Assembly (NCBI GenBank): GCA_004764695.1
Contig: SMSO01000037.1
Coordinates: 480,247 to 544,246, forward strand
Source: Schizochytrium sp. TIO01
Taxonomy: Eukaryota > Sar > Bigyra > Thraustochytrida > Thraustochytriidae
Direction: 5' to 3'
Length of the DNA: 64,000 bases
Position 1 is the stretch's first letter. Every line of letters begins with the position of its first letter. A program made the translations under genes and the position numbers. Below, piece by piece: positions 21,335-31,980 of this stretch. The notes below the pieces were generated by a model that worked only from the letters and a program-made list of their open reading frames with translations, was not told the origin of the DNA and searched no databases.

Positions 21335-22805
21335 CGTCCATGTAAGCTTCAGAAACTCCAAGCGCTCGAGGGGCCTCTATGGACGTTCCAACATTAGTCC
21401 AGGTGAGTGTCTCCACTGCAAACTCACCACTCAGCAGGAGAGACCCTCTTAGGACACGGCACAGTCCCCTTCACCACACATCTCCACTGCGGAGGAATTT
21501 CCTCGCTCCGAGGGGCATTACGGCAGTGGAGTAGGGGAGGCTCTCCACTGCCATGGCCCCCTCAGTATGCTCCCAGGATGGCCCCTCTCTGGAGCAGCGG
21601 TGAAATATAAATTTGTGTTGTCCTCCACATTCCATGATATCCTTCAAGGCCCTCGACTTGCTTTCCTCTTTCGCGTTCTTCCCGTGTCCGTCTGCTTTGA
21701 CCCTCGAGACCAACTCGAGGCGGTCCTACCTCTCCGTATGGCGCAAACATTAGGACTCCTCCTCGCTCATCTCCGTGCTTAGCTAGCTAGCTCCCTGTAG
21801 ATTTGCGGAAAACCAGACCTCTGATCAGGGCAGCGATGAGGCGAGCATCGGCCTTCGCTGGCTTCCATGAGGCCGCAGGGAGTGGTGTAGTTGGGCTCAG
21901 CCATCGCGATCTTTTGCCGGCTTCTCCTGAAGGTTCGTCCGGTGCAGTTGGGCTTTCTTGGCTTCGTTCATTTTGCTCGATTTGGTGACTTTCACACAGC
22001 TTACGTTCGAACACAGCAGGGACCTAGGAGGTACCAGTACCAGGTAGCACCTGCTTTTCTGAAGAGGCGCAAGACCACTGCTAGCACGCCGCGGCAAGTC
22101 CTGTAGTTTGCGGTAGCTGGTACCCCATATAAAACCTGTATGTAAATTTGAGTGGCGCTGCGATGCAAAAAGATTATTTTTATTTCAAAGTTATGTTGGA
22201 GGACGAATAAATAATAAAATAGTTTTTTAAACTGTCTAAACTAGTCCATTTCGAGACCGAGCGAAGGAGCTCGTTCATTTATGGGCATGGAGGCAAGAGG
22301 GCTTCGAGACTTATCGGCGGCACAAGGGCCACCTTTGGGGGATCCGGGAGCAGCCAGAAGCAGCTTTTCTAGACCGGATGTTGAATAACCATCGAATGCC
22401 ACGCACTGTTTTCTTGAGTCCACTTTAGAAACCTGGAGATTGCTGCCGTGCTGAAAGAGTTACTTGTTTACCTATGGTATTATTATACACAGCCTATGGT
22501 TATGTATTATTTGTTTTGATGAAACAAAAAAGTTTTCTAGAGAAAGGTTGAAAAGTTGTTTTGGAAAGTGAAGAACTTAAGAAAGGCTGCGATTCATAAG
22601 TTTTTTTCCCTCTTTTCTGTTTGTTCGCTCATTGTTTCCTATTCCCAATCAAATAATTCGTCGCTCACTTCACTCCATTTCTGCTTCTAAAGCCACACGC
22701 ACCGAGCCCAGCGCGACCAGCAAGCTCTCAATCTAAGCAGGACCTCTGAGGAGAACGTCCACACGCTCACACGCTCACACGCCCGCTCACGCTTTCACGT
22801 ACATA

Positions 22806-22837
<32 letters not shown>
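22806..22837. repeat. (ACGC)n tetranucleotide repeat
   Basis: About eight perfect ACGC units, preceded by CACGCTCA-type direct repeats (22750-22800). It lies upstream of the HSF-type gene. Confidence 0.9.
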
Positions 22838-24188
22838 GTTTCGAAGCTCGGTCTCTCGCAGGGTCGGGTTGCTTTGTGTCACGCCTCGGGCGTCTCGGTG
22901 AATCCCGTCACTTCGAACAACAGACGGGCTAAGGACCTCTCAGTCTCGTCGAACCAGCGAAGCAGTCTCGTAGCAGGGCCGGTGGAGACTTACGTTGAAT
23001 TCTAGTCTTGCTTTTCAAGCACATTGAGTGAGGCGTTAACAGTTCAAGGTCGCTCGCTGCAAGTCGCGTCGTTGGGTACGTGTTATTCTCCAATCCGGTT
23101 TATGCTCCTGGTGCTCTTCTTTTATTCTCATCGTCTTCATTCTTGCAGGCTCATTGACGAGAAGGCGTTTGGTTTGATTAGAGACCAAACGTTGATGCAC
23201 TTGCAGACAAACCTACAAACAAGCAAGGGTTGAAACGCCTCGCTACAACGAGACAAGTAAGTAAAGTTGCCACCGGAAGGTAGTTTCCTCCTGAATTGGT
23301 TGGAGAGGATTGCCTTTTCTCAAATACATTCTTTTACAGTCTAAACAATAACAGCTCTGTATACACATAGTAGAGTAAGCGGGTGGATTTTTCATTCTGG
23401 AGCCATTGTTCAATCGTGAAGACTATCCTGCGAAGGCTTCCTAGATATTCGGGTTACAATAAAAGAAACAGAAGAGAGATAAAAAAAAAAACTTCAATAG
23501 GGTCATCTCACTTGACTCACAATCTACCTTCTCGAGGATCCAGGTGGCAAAAGTTTAATCTCGCCTAACAAATTTCGGGAGCTACAGTTTGTGTTGAGTC
23601 AAAATTCCTAGATCGAAGCTACAAAAGGGGCGTGGCGTTACAAAAGGCTGGGTCCGGATCACCTCCGGGACGTGCCGTGAACCCTCTACCAGCGAACCTG
23701 GATTTGCTTTCTACACACTAGAACTTCTTTATTCTTGCACTGGTGTGAGTCGTACGCTTCCTTTAGAAGGTATTCAAGGATCAAGTTTGGTTTGTAATGG
23801 TCCATTGATTGGCATTTTTCTTATCGTTCCTCCATTCTTTTGAGAGCACTAGGGAGTCTTTTTTTTGTTTAATAATCCTGTTTGGGTGGTTCCTTAGTAG
23901 TTCTCTCTCTCTCTTTCTTTTTTCTTCCTCTCACTCGGCGTCATCAAAGTGGAACTAGTGACGAGTTGGCTATAATAGCCTCTCTCTCTCGGGTATTTCC
24001 CCTCGAAAATTAAACGTCTCATAGTTAGGTAGGTGGTTGCCACACTTGCTAACTGCATCCTTTGTGCAAACCAGGGCAGCAGAGCACCAACCTTCTTTTA
24101 CCTAATCGCTTGCGCAAGCAATCATTCGTTCTCAGGGTACTCGGCCGCGTTCAAATAAACAAACACACATCTATCTAGCTGAAGCACA

Positions 24189-26213
24189 ATGGCGTCTATT
24201 TCTTTGCCACCGTTTCTGAAGAAATTGCAAGAGATTTCCAAGAGCTGTGATCCCAGTATTGCAGGGTGGAGCGACGATGGCAAAAGATTTGTTGTGAAGA
24301 GCGATCGTTTCGAGCTTGAGGTTGTGAGCAAATTCTTCAAGGGAACTCTTGGTACTTTCATTCGGCAGCTTCACTTTTATGGATTCAAGAAATCAGATCA
24401 TGTTGGCGAGGAGTGGTCCTTTGAACATCCGAAGTTCGAACGCGATTTTCCAGCAAGTATCTATGATATTCGCCGTAAGACTAGGCAAGACAAAGAGAGC
24501 GCAGCTTCTAAGAGTGAAGTTCGCGCTCTCCGTCATGAGGTGCATGACTTGCGTCGTGAGATGGACGAGATGAGGTCCTTCATGCAAGATATGAAGGGTC
24601 AGTTGGACCTATTATTGCGTGCTGGGGTTGGTAGTGCAGGGGGCATTGGCAACAACGGTGGAGGAAACAAGGGAAACAGCAGCTCCAATGCCAAGGGTAC
24701 AGCTGCTGGTGGTGCACAGGGTCGTAGCCACAACCTTTTACAAATTCTTCAGCAACAAGCTGCTGCCTCGCAGCCTCTACCTACTCGCATGGGCAGTATG
24801 GACTCTGGGGAAAATCATATTAATAATTCTTCAGCTTACCAGCATAGTAACAATAACAGTGCGCCTAACCCACCCCAAGTACGAAGGCACCAACATCAAA
24901 GTCAGCACCAGAACCGGCATGGTGCACCCTTGCACCAGTCACGTCCCAGCTCCCGTCCTCAGCAACCGCAACAGCAGCAGCAACACCAAAACTCAAATCT
25001 GTCCACAAGCAATAAGCGAACTCGTCATGATCACAACACAGAACCACGAGGTGCCCCGAAGCGAGCACGCGATGATTCCTCTTCATTATCTTCATCCTCC
25101 CGATCGAACGAATTTGAACCGAGCTACTTACCCTTTCAAGATGGCACGAACCCCGGACTTGACGAACTAGAAATGGACATTCCACAAGAGGATGATGAGT
25201 TTGATGCCATGAAGAAATTCAAAGAAGTCGGTCCTGTATTTGATGCAGCAGGACTTGAGGATTTTTCAGACTTGTTTCTTGGCATGGATGACGACTTTTC
25301 GTTACTTCCATCCATGGACAGCCAGGATGTTCGGGGTCCAGAAACGTCCCGTTCACAGCAATCGTTTTCCTCGTCCTCCTCATCCTCCTCATCTTCATCA
25401 GTGGCTGGCAAGCACATGCGGGAGCCAAGGAGTGTCTCTGGTGCGTCAACACCTTCGGTGGCTGTGTCACAAGGCCATGAAGGGGAGGAACGCATCGTTG
25501 TAAAGAATCCCATGTGCCCCGTTTTTAAGGAGGCCAGCCAAAGGTACGAATGCCGCATTCTCGTTCGTAAGTCAGCTACGCGCGAAGTTCAGTTGCCAAA
25601 TGAACATTTTGCAGGCTTCATGTCAAAATTTGTTGAGCAAGCCATGCTCTTGCATAAACGCAATATGCTTACTGGTGATATTGATCCCGAGTTGGAAATT
25701 TTTGTTCATGCGAGTTTACCGTCCGAGTCCCCTCTGAAGGATATGCTTATTTACGCAACCCCTTATGTCCGTACAGTCTTAGTGAATGTTCTCACCGATA
25801 TCTCCTTGGGTGACTGGCAGTCATCAGTCGACCACGCTCTAGGTCCGTATGCTGAGAAGCAGGATGGGACTTTTCTTGCTCGCACTTTTCTCTCCTTCAA
25901 CTTTGGCAATGTGCGTAAGGAAGTGGATGGCGATAGCTTCATGCAGTTCATGGCATTTATTCTGAAAGCCGCTGTTAATGATGACCCTCGCGCCCCGATG
26001 CCAGATATTGATGAGAATCACAGTCCGTTTTTGCGTGCCTTCTCTCAATATTTCAAACCTGACGTCCAGCGTGTCATGGCCACTGCGCAGATGAAGTTCC
26101 ACGAGTATAAGATGAACTTGATGCTTCAGAAGGAAGGCAAACGAGGCCTCGACCACCCTGGCAAATGTCCGCACGCTCTTCCTTCTTCTTACAACTCCCG
26201 TAGCGCTGCATGA
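24189..26213 (+). CDS. Heat-shock-factor-type transcription factor with an uncharacterised C-terminal domain
   Basis: The protein is 674 aa, with ATG at 24189 in good context (CACAATGG). The HSF-type DNA-binding domain spans residues ~5-100: LPPFLKKLQEI, then W27SDDGKRFVV, then the recognition helix region FFKGTLGTFIRQLHFYGFKK (49-68), which matches the family F-x-R-Q-L-x-x-Y-G-F signature, then WSFEHPKFERDFP. A heptad-like coiled coil at ~105-145 (EVRALRHEVHDLRREMDEM) is the expected trimerisation region. A long Gln/Asn/Ser/His-rich linker (~150-425) includes an acidic segment that could activate transcription. Residues ~430-660 look folded (mixed hydrophobic pattern, few low-complexity runs) and match no HSF region I know. 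It would act in the nucleus on GAA/TTC-type elements. No introns. It converges with the gene ending at 27451. Confidence 0.92.
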   Translation: MASISLPPFLKKLQEISKSCDPSIAGWSDDGKRFVVKSDRFELEVVSKFFKGTLGTFIRQLHFYGFKKSDHVGEEWSFEHPKFERDFPASIYDIRRKTRQDKESAASKSEVRALRHEVHDLRREMDEMRSFMQDMKGQLDLLLRAGVGSAGGIGNNGGGNKGNSSSNAKGTAAGGAQGRSHNLLQILQQQAAASQPLPTRMGSMDSGENHINNSSAYQHSNNNSAPNPPQVRRHQHQSQHQNRHGAPLHQSRPSSRPQQPQQQQQHQNSNLSTSNKRTRHDHNTEPRGAPKRARDDSSSLSSSSRSNEFEPSYLPFQDGTNPGLDELEMDIPQEDDEFDAMKKFKEVGPVFDAAGLEDFSDLFLGMDDDFSLLPSMDSQDVRGPETSRSQQSFSSSSSSSSSSSVAGKHMREPRSVSGASTPSVAVSQGHEGEERIVVKNPMCPVFKEASQRYECRILVRKSATREVQLPNEHFAGFMSKFVEQAMLLHKRNMLTGDIDPELEIFVHASLPSESPLKDMLIYATPYVRTVLVNVLTDISLGDWQSSVDHALGPYAEKQDGTFLARTFLSFNFGNVRKEVDGDSFMQFMAFILKAAVNDDPRAPMPDIDENHSPFLRAFSQYFKPDVQRVMATAQMKFHEYKMNLMLQKEGKRGLDHPGKCPHALPSSYNSRSAA

Positions 26214-27450
26214 ACAAACCCCTCTCAAAGCTACTGCTCAGATAATATGTTCTTGCCAGTTTCTGTGTGTGTTGTGCTCTCCCCCAACCATCGATTTAGT
26301 GCACCGCGAGGATCCTTCCTCTTAAATTCTCATTTATTTTCTTGTATTTGTCTGTCTGTGCACATACGTGCACCTGTATGCATATCCCTTGCTACTCCAA
26401 TCCTCGTCCGATGCCGATGAACTTGTCATAGCTTACGCGGCCTTCTTCTCCTGACTAGACCAAAATTTTCAGTCCAGCGATATCAAACCAAAATTATGTA
26501 TTAATTCAATCTTCTCTTTACTTCTTTCTTTCTCATGTTTTGGAAGAAAGAGGAGACAAGACAAAACAAGGTTGCGAGAAACTGTTTAACGTTCCGAAAT
26601 TCTGAGGGATTGGAGGGGGAAAGGGGTGAAAATGTACAGGAAAATCTTTTAGTCAGTAAATGCCGAGAAAGCACCTACAGCGTGGACAGCTATGCCTTAA
26701 CTCAATACAGAGTATGTGACTTTTATTGTATGAGTAGCTGGCATGATTTTCCTCCAAAGATTGAAAGGAACGACACAATACTACAAAGTTATGGAATCAA
26801 AGACTCTGCAATTTGCGTTTTCATAAGCTATGAAGTGATGTTATTGGGTTTCTACTTAAGCCTTAAAAGTTAATTTTGAAAAAAATTATTGAAAAAAAAA
26901 AGTTATGAAAACAAAAAAATGTCTTGACTAAGTAAATGGTAATACTAACAATACTAACAATAGTATTAGTGGTATATACTTTGTAAGTAACAGAGGAAGA
27001 TTCAACGATAACGATAACCAAGTAAAAAATAAGACGAAAGTAAAGAAGAGGTGGGTTATTAATGTTTAAATGGCATAAGAACGAGAGAAACTAAAAATTA
27101 CCACTCCAGCAGCAATCGACTTTTGCACGCCAAAGATATTATAAAGAATCGCATTCCACATCCATGAAGGTAGACTCAGTAAACGACTGCATAAGTTTTC
27201 CATTTGTTTGAAGCGATTATTCATCTGCTGTTTAAATTAATACTTCAGCTGGATGACGCTATCGATCATCAAACAGAAATCAAGTGCCTAGAATGAATTC
27301 ATCCCATCGTCAAAGTTGAAGCAGTCATACAAATGATTCATCATGACCAATTGCCTCGTGTCATAACATGCAAGGTTATTGAAGTAGTAGTGTAGTTCGG
27401 CTTCCGAAGTAATTAACAGGTTTGAAAGTATGATAAACAGGCGGTTTCAA
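26214..27450. other. Convergent spacer, no confident gene
   Basis: AT-rich 3' flank of two convergent genes. One 112-aa ATG-initiated frame (26535-26873, plus) has no recognisable domain and probably overlaps the HSF 3' untranslated region. Confidence 0.45.
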
Positions 27451-29550
27451 TCAGGGTGCTCTTGTAGAGGAAGGAATGGCATTACTCGTACCCAGATTCA
27501 GGTTGGTCATGACTGCTTCTTCGTATATAGTCATTTCTGTGGCAACTCGGAATCTTGGCCACGGCATGGATGGGGAAACCAGCGATCTAGATAATGCTCC
27601 AAAGTACATTTCTACAAGAGTAAGAATTCGGGGAATTACTTTAAAGGTGTCCTCCGTTTTCATCAAAAGTCTGTAAGCTGCGCGCCCCAAGACGACCGTT
27701 GCTCTGCGGTCCCTCTGCATCGCGACGGAAAAGGGCTCAGCAACCCACTCTAAATCATTCTGGTTAGCAGATAGCTCCAGAACTCCAAGTTGAAGTGATA
27801 CTACTGCCTGACGAAAACTACGGGAGGTTCTGACCACATCCCAAACATTAGACTTGAAGAAGCAAAACATTGTGCCTTCTCGAATCTCTTTAAACTCGCG
27901 GAACGCTTCGGGCCATCCTGTCGTCGAGCTCTGTGCATCAGTGTCAATTGCCCAATCAACCTCACATATCCTGCAAATTTCGCAGAGAGCAAGGCGATCC
28001 GAGTCGCTACAGTCGATATTCATGCCAGCAATAGATTCTTCCTCGGTTTCATCACTGTTACTGACAGCAGTTTTACAGTACCCTGAACCAGCGGAGCTAC
28101 CGGTCTTTTGGCCTGTGCTCTTTCGGGAGTCATCATTGCTTCCTGAGCTGCTACTGTCACCGGTGCTACTAGAGCTGGAGAAGGGCACTTGGTTTTGGGA
28201 GGCCTCCCCGCCGGATTCATTTGGTCTTCCAATTGAGGCTGCCGAATCGCTCGAGTTCGATCCGTCGCGGTCCGCAGCATCATCTGCAGCATCGTCATCT
28301 CTATTTGAGGCACTCACGCGCTCAGCAGAGGTGGTGTTTGCGTTGCTTTGAACACCGGGCAAGGAAGCAGCAGAGGAAATTTGTGAGCGACTTGAGCTTG
28401 ATTCTAAGTCCGCAACTTCACTCCCAGCGCCACTTTGATCTCCAGACATACCCCCACGGCTACGAGAAGTGCTATGCCGGTAATACTGTCTGTTGAGGAG
28501 TGCCATAGGAGTCTCTGTGGAGCTCCTGCAATGGGCGTTCTCACTATTGTTTGTCCATTCCACAGCTGGGATAGCACTGCTCGCAGTTTCGAGCAAGCTC
28601 AACGCACGATCAGACAAAGGCAAGGAGTTTTGTTGTTGTTGCATTTTCAGCTCTAGCAATTGTTGCTGTCTTTGTTGCTGACGACGTGAAATTGGATTCT
28701 GCTGAGACGAAGCAGATGATGAGGATGACGACAACATAGCAGTTTGTTTGGCCCGGTTCAGCACGGCGGCAGCGGCAGCCGCTGCTACAGCCGAGGCCGC
28801 CGAAGCAGCAGTTATATGATTGGGTGCAGTCTCTGGCGCCACAGGCAAGCTGTTACGGTGTGCACGAATACTCTCCTGTTGTCCATTGCTGTCATCATCC
28901 ATATCTTCAGAGAGAGATCGGTTTTTATGTGCGTTACTACTGTCACGCTTACTTGTATTGTGAGTTTGATGGTGATAGTTGTGGTGTTGCCTGTGATGGT
29001 GTCTGTGCTTGTCGTACAAGTCAGAATCTGCTGTAGATGCAGATGGTGACCCAGCGGCGCGCTTGTGCTTGTATGAAGGCGCGGAAATTGATGAACCAAA
29101 ACGGTTCTGTTGCGGGGATGCCTCATCGTCGCCATCGTCGTGATCTTCCTCAGAGGATGCTTCGTGATGGGTGTTTCTAATTCGAGAGCGTGCACTGTGC
29201 TCTTCAACAAGTTTGCCTCCGTTGTAAGTAGGCGACACAGCCTCGCGTTCTCCTGGTGATCCCGCCGTTCTTGGCCTTTTAGAGCGTGGTGCAGTGAACC
29301 CTGATGTGTTATTGTTGATGCCATTTGGTGTGTTTGGTGCTGGGTGAGACTCACCACCTGCAAATCCTCTTGTAGTCTTAGTAGGTGCGTTGGGATCACC
29401 TTCGTTTTCATTATCAAAAGCAATTTTGTGTGACCTCACTAGGGTGTTTCTTTGTTGCTGCTGCCTTAACTCATCTCTTTGCATTGTAGCGCCTTCTGTT
29501 TGATCTTCACTTCTGCTGGAGGTCCTCAACTCCTTTTTGTCAGCACTCAT
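27451..29550 (-). CDS. Large low-complexity, probably nuclear protein with an unknown C-terminal domain (699 aa)
   Basis: The first ATG is at 29550 (MSADKKELRTSS); an in-frame GTG ten codons upstream is less likely. Residues 1-~510 are Ser/Asn/Gln/His-rich with homopolymeric stretches (poly-Ala near AAAAAAA, poly-Ser, poly-Gln), a basic putative nuclear localisation motif (RSKRPR) and acidic Glu/Asp patches. Residues ~515-699 have ordinary composition: CEICRICEVDWAID, then EAFREFKEIREGTMFCFF, then several amphipathic helices ending in a long segment with TLVEMYFGALSRSL. I recognise no family. The two closely spaced Cys pairs in CEICRIC might bind metal, which is speculation. It converges with the HSF-type gene. 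The low-complexity half is typical of transcription-related proteins of heterokonts and similar protists, but function is not assignable. Confidence 0.75.
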   Translation of the reverse strand: MSADKKELRTSSRSEDQTEGATMQRDELRQQQQRNTLVRSHKIAFDNENEGDPNAPTKTTRGFAGGESHPAPNTPNGINNNTSGFTAPRSKRPRTAGSPGEREAVSPTYNGGKLVEEHSARSRIRNTHHEASSEEDHDDGDDEASPQQNRFGSSISAPSYKHKRAAGSPSASTADSDLYDKHRHHHRQHHNYHHQTHNTSKRDSSNAHKNRSLSEDMDDDSNGQQESIRAHRNSLPVAPETAPNHITAASAASAVAAAAAAAVLNRAKQTAMLSSSSSSASSQQNPISRRQQQRQQQLLELKMQQQQNSLPLSDRALSLLETASSAIPAVEWTNNSENAHCRSSTETPMALLNRQYYRHSTSRSRGGMSGDQSGAGSEVADLESSSSRSQISSAASLPGVQSNANTTSAERVSASNRDDDAADDAADRDGSNSSDSAASIGRPNESGGEASQNQVPFSSSSSTGDSSSSGSNDDSRKSTGQKTGSSAGSGYCKTAVSNSDETEEESIAGMNIDCSDSDRLALCEICRICEVDWAIDTDAQSSTTGWPEAFREFKEIREGTMFCFFKSNVWDVVRTSRSFRQAVVSLQLGVLELSANQNDLEWVAEPFSVAMQRDRRATVVLGRAAYRLLMKTEDTFKVIPRILTLVEMYFGALSRSLVSPSMPWPRFRVATEMTIYEEAVMTNLNLGTSNAIPSSTRAP

Positions 29551-29915
29551 TTTGCTGAGCGCGTCGAAACCTAAAGACACGATTGTGCTGTTTAGTTTGT
29601 CTCGGTCACCCAGAATGCGTTTCAGGGTAATGTCAACCTGTTAACACCAAGGCCTGAGATTCTTCGTTGTCGTGGCTGTTACAGAGAAGGGTGGTACGTA
29701 AGTAAGCAAGCAAGCAAGCCTTATCTGTCTATCAACAAGAGCTCCAGGCCAAACACAAGAACGAAAAGCCCCCACTAAAATAAATCGACGGCCTTAAAAC
29801 AACTATCTCACTAGGCCTTCCTTTACCGCGCACTCAGGTCTCTTTCTGAGTCGCGTTCTTGTCGTCACGCGATCCACAGCAGCACTGCGCTACGCTGGGG
29901 TGTGCTGTGCTGAGC

Positions 29916-29916
29916 T

Positions 29917-29947
<31 letters not shown>
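29916..29947. repeat. (GCAA)n tetranucleotide repeat
   Basis: About eight AGCA units, echoed by a shorter GCAA run near 29703-29718. Both lie in the leader/promoter region of the minus-strand gene. Confidence 0.85.
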
Positions 29948-30717
29948 CAGCGAGCCAGCGAGTCGTCTGTACTAATTCTCGACTAATCGAAGTTTACCGC
30001 CAACAAAAAACCGCACAAAGAGAAAAAGGAAACAAAGAAGCAGATGGAGCTAAAAATACCGAAAGACCACAAACGACCAGATAGGGGAAAAAGCAGAAGA
30101 AACCCAAAACAGAGAAGCAAACAGAGGGGAAAGTGAAAAGAGAAAAAGAAAGAAAGAAAAAAGAAACAGGAAGAAAAGAAAAGCTCAGAGAGAAAGAAAA
30201 TCAATCAGGCCAGCTCACTTGCTAGCGCAGCTTGATTAAGTCCTACCGCGCGTCTACTATCTCTCGCTCTCGCTCTCTCCTCCTTCTCCGCTCGCGCCGC
30301 CGAGCCCTCGCTCGCCGCTCGCCGCCCGGTCTACCCCGCCTGCGTGCGTGCTGTCGCCCTGGTCCCGTCCCGCGGCTCACTCCGTAAGGTAAGTCGCTGC
30401 GAAGGCGGCCGGAAGAAAGTCACCGACGAATGAGGACAAATGAAGGAGGCTCGGCTCGACCCTGCTCGCGTCCGAATCCCGCTCGCGCTGAGGCCGCTGC
30501 TGCTGCTGCTGCTGCTGCTGCTTGTTTCTTCGAGACGCCAAAGCCGCAGGAGGTGCCTGCTGTGACGCTGCTACGCGCACTTGGTCTCGTCGTCGTCGCC
30601 GTCGCCGGCTGCGGTCGTTGGCTGCTCGCCTGGCTGCCTAATTAGTTTCTGCTGGTGGTTTGTTTCTTGAATGACTGAAGGTGAGGAATAATGGAGAAAT
30701 CAAAAGACAATCAATCA

Positions 30718-30752
30718 ATCAAACAAACAAACAAACAAACAAACAAACAAAC
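30718..30752. repeat. (CAAA)n repeat
   Basis: About eight perfect CAAA units following a short (CAAT)n run. Confidence 0.9.
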
Positions 30753-30833
30753 AATCAGCAAAGACTCGTAAAAGTACTATATTCATCATTTATGCTCAGA
30801 CAGGCAAGTTCAAGCACTCCTTTGAATAAAAGA

Positions 30834-30912
30834 GAAGAAAGGAGAGAGGCAGGAAAGAGGGAGGGAGGGAAGGAAGGGAGGAAGAACAAAAGAAAGGGGA
30901 GAAAGGAAGAAC

Positions 30913-30943
<31 letters not shown>

Positions 30944-30972
30944 GAGGGAAGGAAGGAAGGAAGGAGGGAAGA
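30834..30972. repeat. Purine tract of GGAA/GAAA units
   Basis: Near-pure purine strand of ~140 bases built from GGGA, GGAA and GAAA units, including (AAAG)n at ~30913-30941 and (GGAA)n at ~30948-30965. Confidence 0.85.
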
Positions 30973-31864
30973 GTTATTCTTTTAAAAGTAGAAAGCCAAA
31001 AAGACGAGGGAGAAATAGCTGCGGGAAAACGTTCAAGAAATGTAGGAGGAAATCTCTGTCCTTGCATTTGACTGCGGGAGAAAGTGCCCCTCCCAACGCG
31101 AATCAGGCATCGGGTCTCCCTCTCAGGTTTCGAGCAAAGTATGCTCTTACTATAACTTCGCTGTAGGACCGAGAGACAGCAGGCCTCGGAAGGAAGGGAG
31201 AAGAAACAGCCAGAAGTTGAGAATAAAGGCTTCGAAAGAAAGAAAGACAAATGCCGAGTCAGGTAGTCCTCTTCAACACGAAACATAGCGACCGCCTGAC
31301 TCCGCCTCTTCTCTCTCCCTCTTCATCTCTCCCTGCTCAGCCCTATTCCAAGCCCTGCTCAGCCTTTGTTCAGCCTGGGCCCGTGCTATGCGACGAGGCG
31401 TCGGGCATGAGGCGCCTCTGCCACGCCACACAAAGCACCTCACGAGAGGCCTACTTGCGAATAGGGAAAATAGCAAGAGCTCGAAAGAGGAGCAAGCAAG
31501 CAAACAAACAAACAAGCAATTAATTAAATTAAATAAACAATTAATTAAATAAATAAACAAATCCATCACCAGTCACAGATCACGATTTGCCAAAAAGCTA
31601 AAATAAACAGGTAGATCAACAATAAAAACATTATACTTCAATTTCTCAAAATAGAATCAAACTACCGTGACGTAGGTATATATATTTAATTCTAATCGAG
31701 ACAAATCGATCAACAAAGAGATTTTCCATGCACAGCAGCCAAACAGGTGAAGGAATGAATGTTCACATCGACAACCCAAACAAAGTCTTTCCATGAATCC
31801 GCTGTCCTCCCTCCCGTCTTACCTGCTTACTATACACGAGTGTTCGAGGGTTCCTTTCACTATT

Positions 31865-31868
<4 letters not shown>

Positions 31869-31902
<34 letters not shown>
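31869..31902. repeat. (CT)n dinucleotide repeat
   Basis: About 17 CT units; the only sizeable perfect dinucleotide tract seen in this desert. Confidence 0.9.
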
Positions 31903-31910
<8 letters not shown>

Positions 31911-31939
31911 GTACATCTCGTAGGACTGCCAACTAGCTG

Positions 31940-31980
31940 ACCATACATACATAAATACATACATACATACATACGCACAT
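31940..31980. repeat. (CATA)n repeat
   Basis: Imperfect CATA units with single substitutions. Confidence 0.8.

Larger units (their letters stand above)
19055..24188. other. Spacer with a GC-richer block; probable long leader of the HSF gene at its right end
   Basis: No confident gene. 20.0-22.1 kb is GC-richer, with overlapping open frames on both strands (see the weak candidate at 20975-21334). 22.2-22.7 kb is AT-rich, then an (ACGC)n repeat at 22806-22837. The ~1.4 kb before 24189 has CT-rich tracts and probably carries the HSF promoter and 5' leader. Confidence 0.45.

Noticed and set aside
22750-22840. CRISPR-like array of short direct repeats
   Set aside because: The repeats are contiguous simple sequence without unique spacers, and the host is eukaryotic.
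28812-29423. Long alternative frames inside the 27451-29550 gene
   Set aside because: They are shadows of low-complexity coding sequence; the main frame is much longer and has a normal C-terminus.
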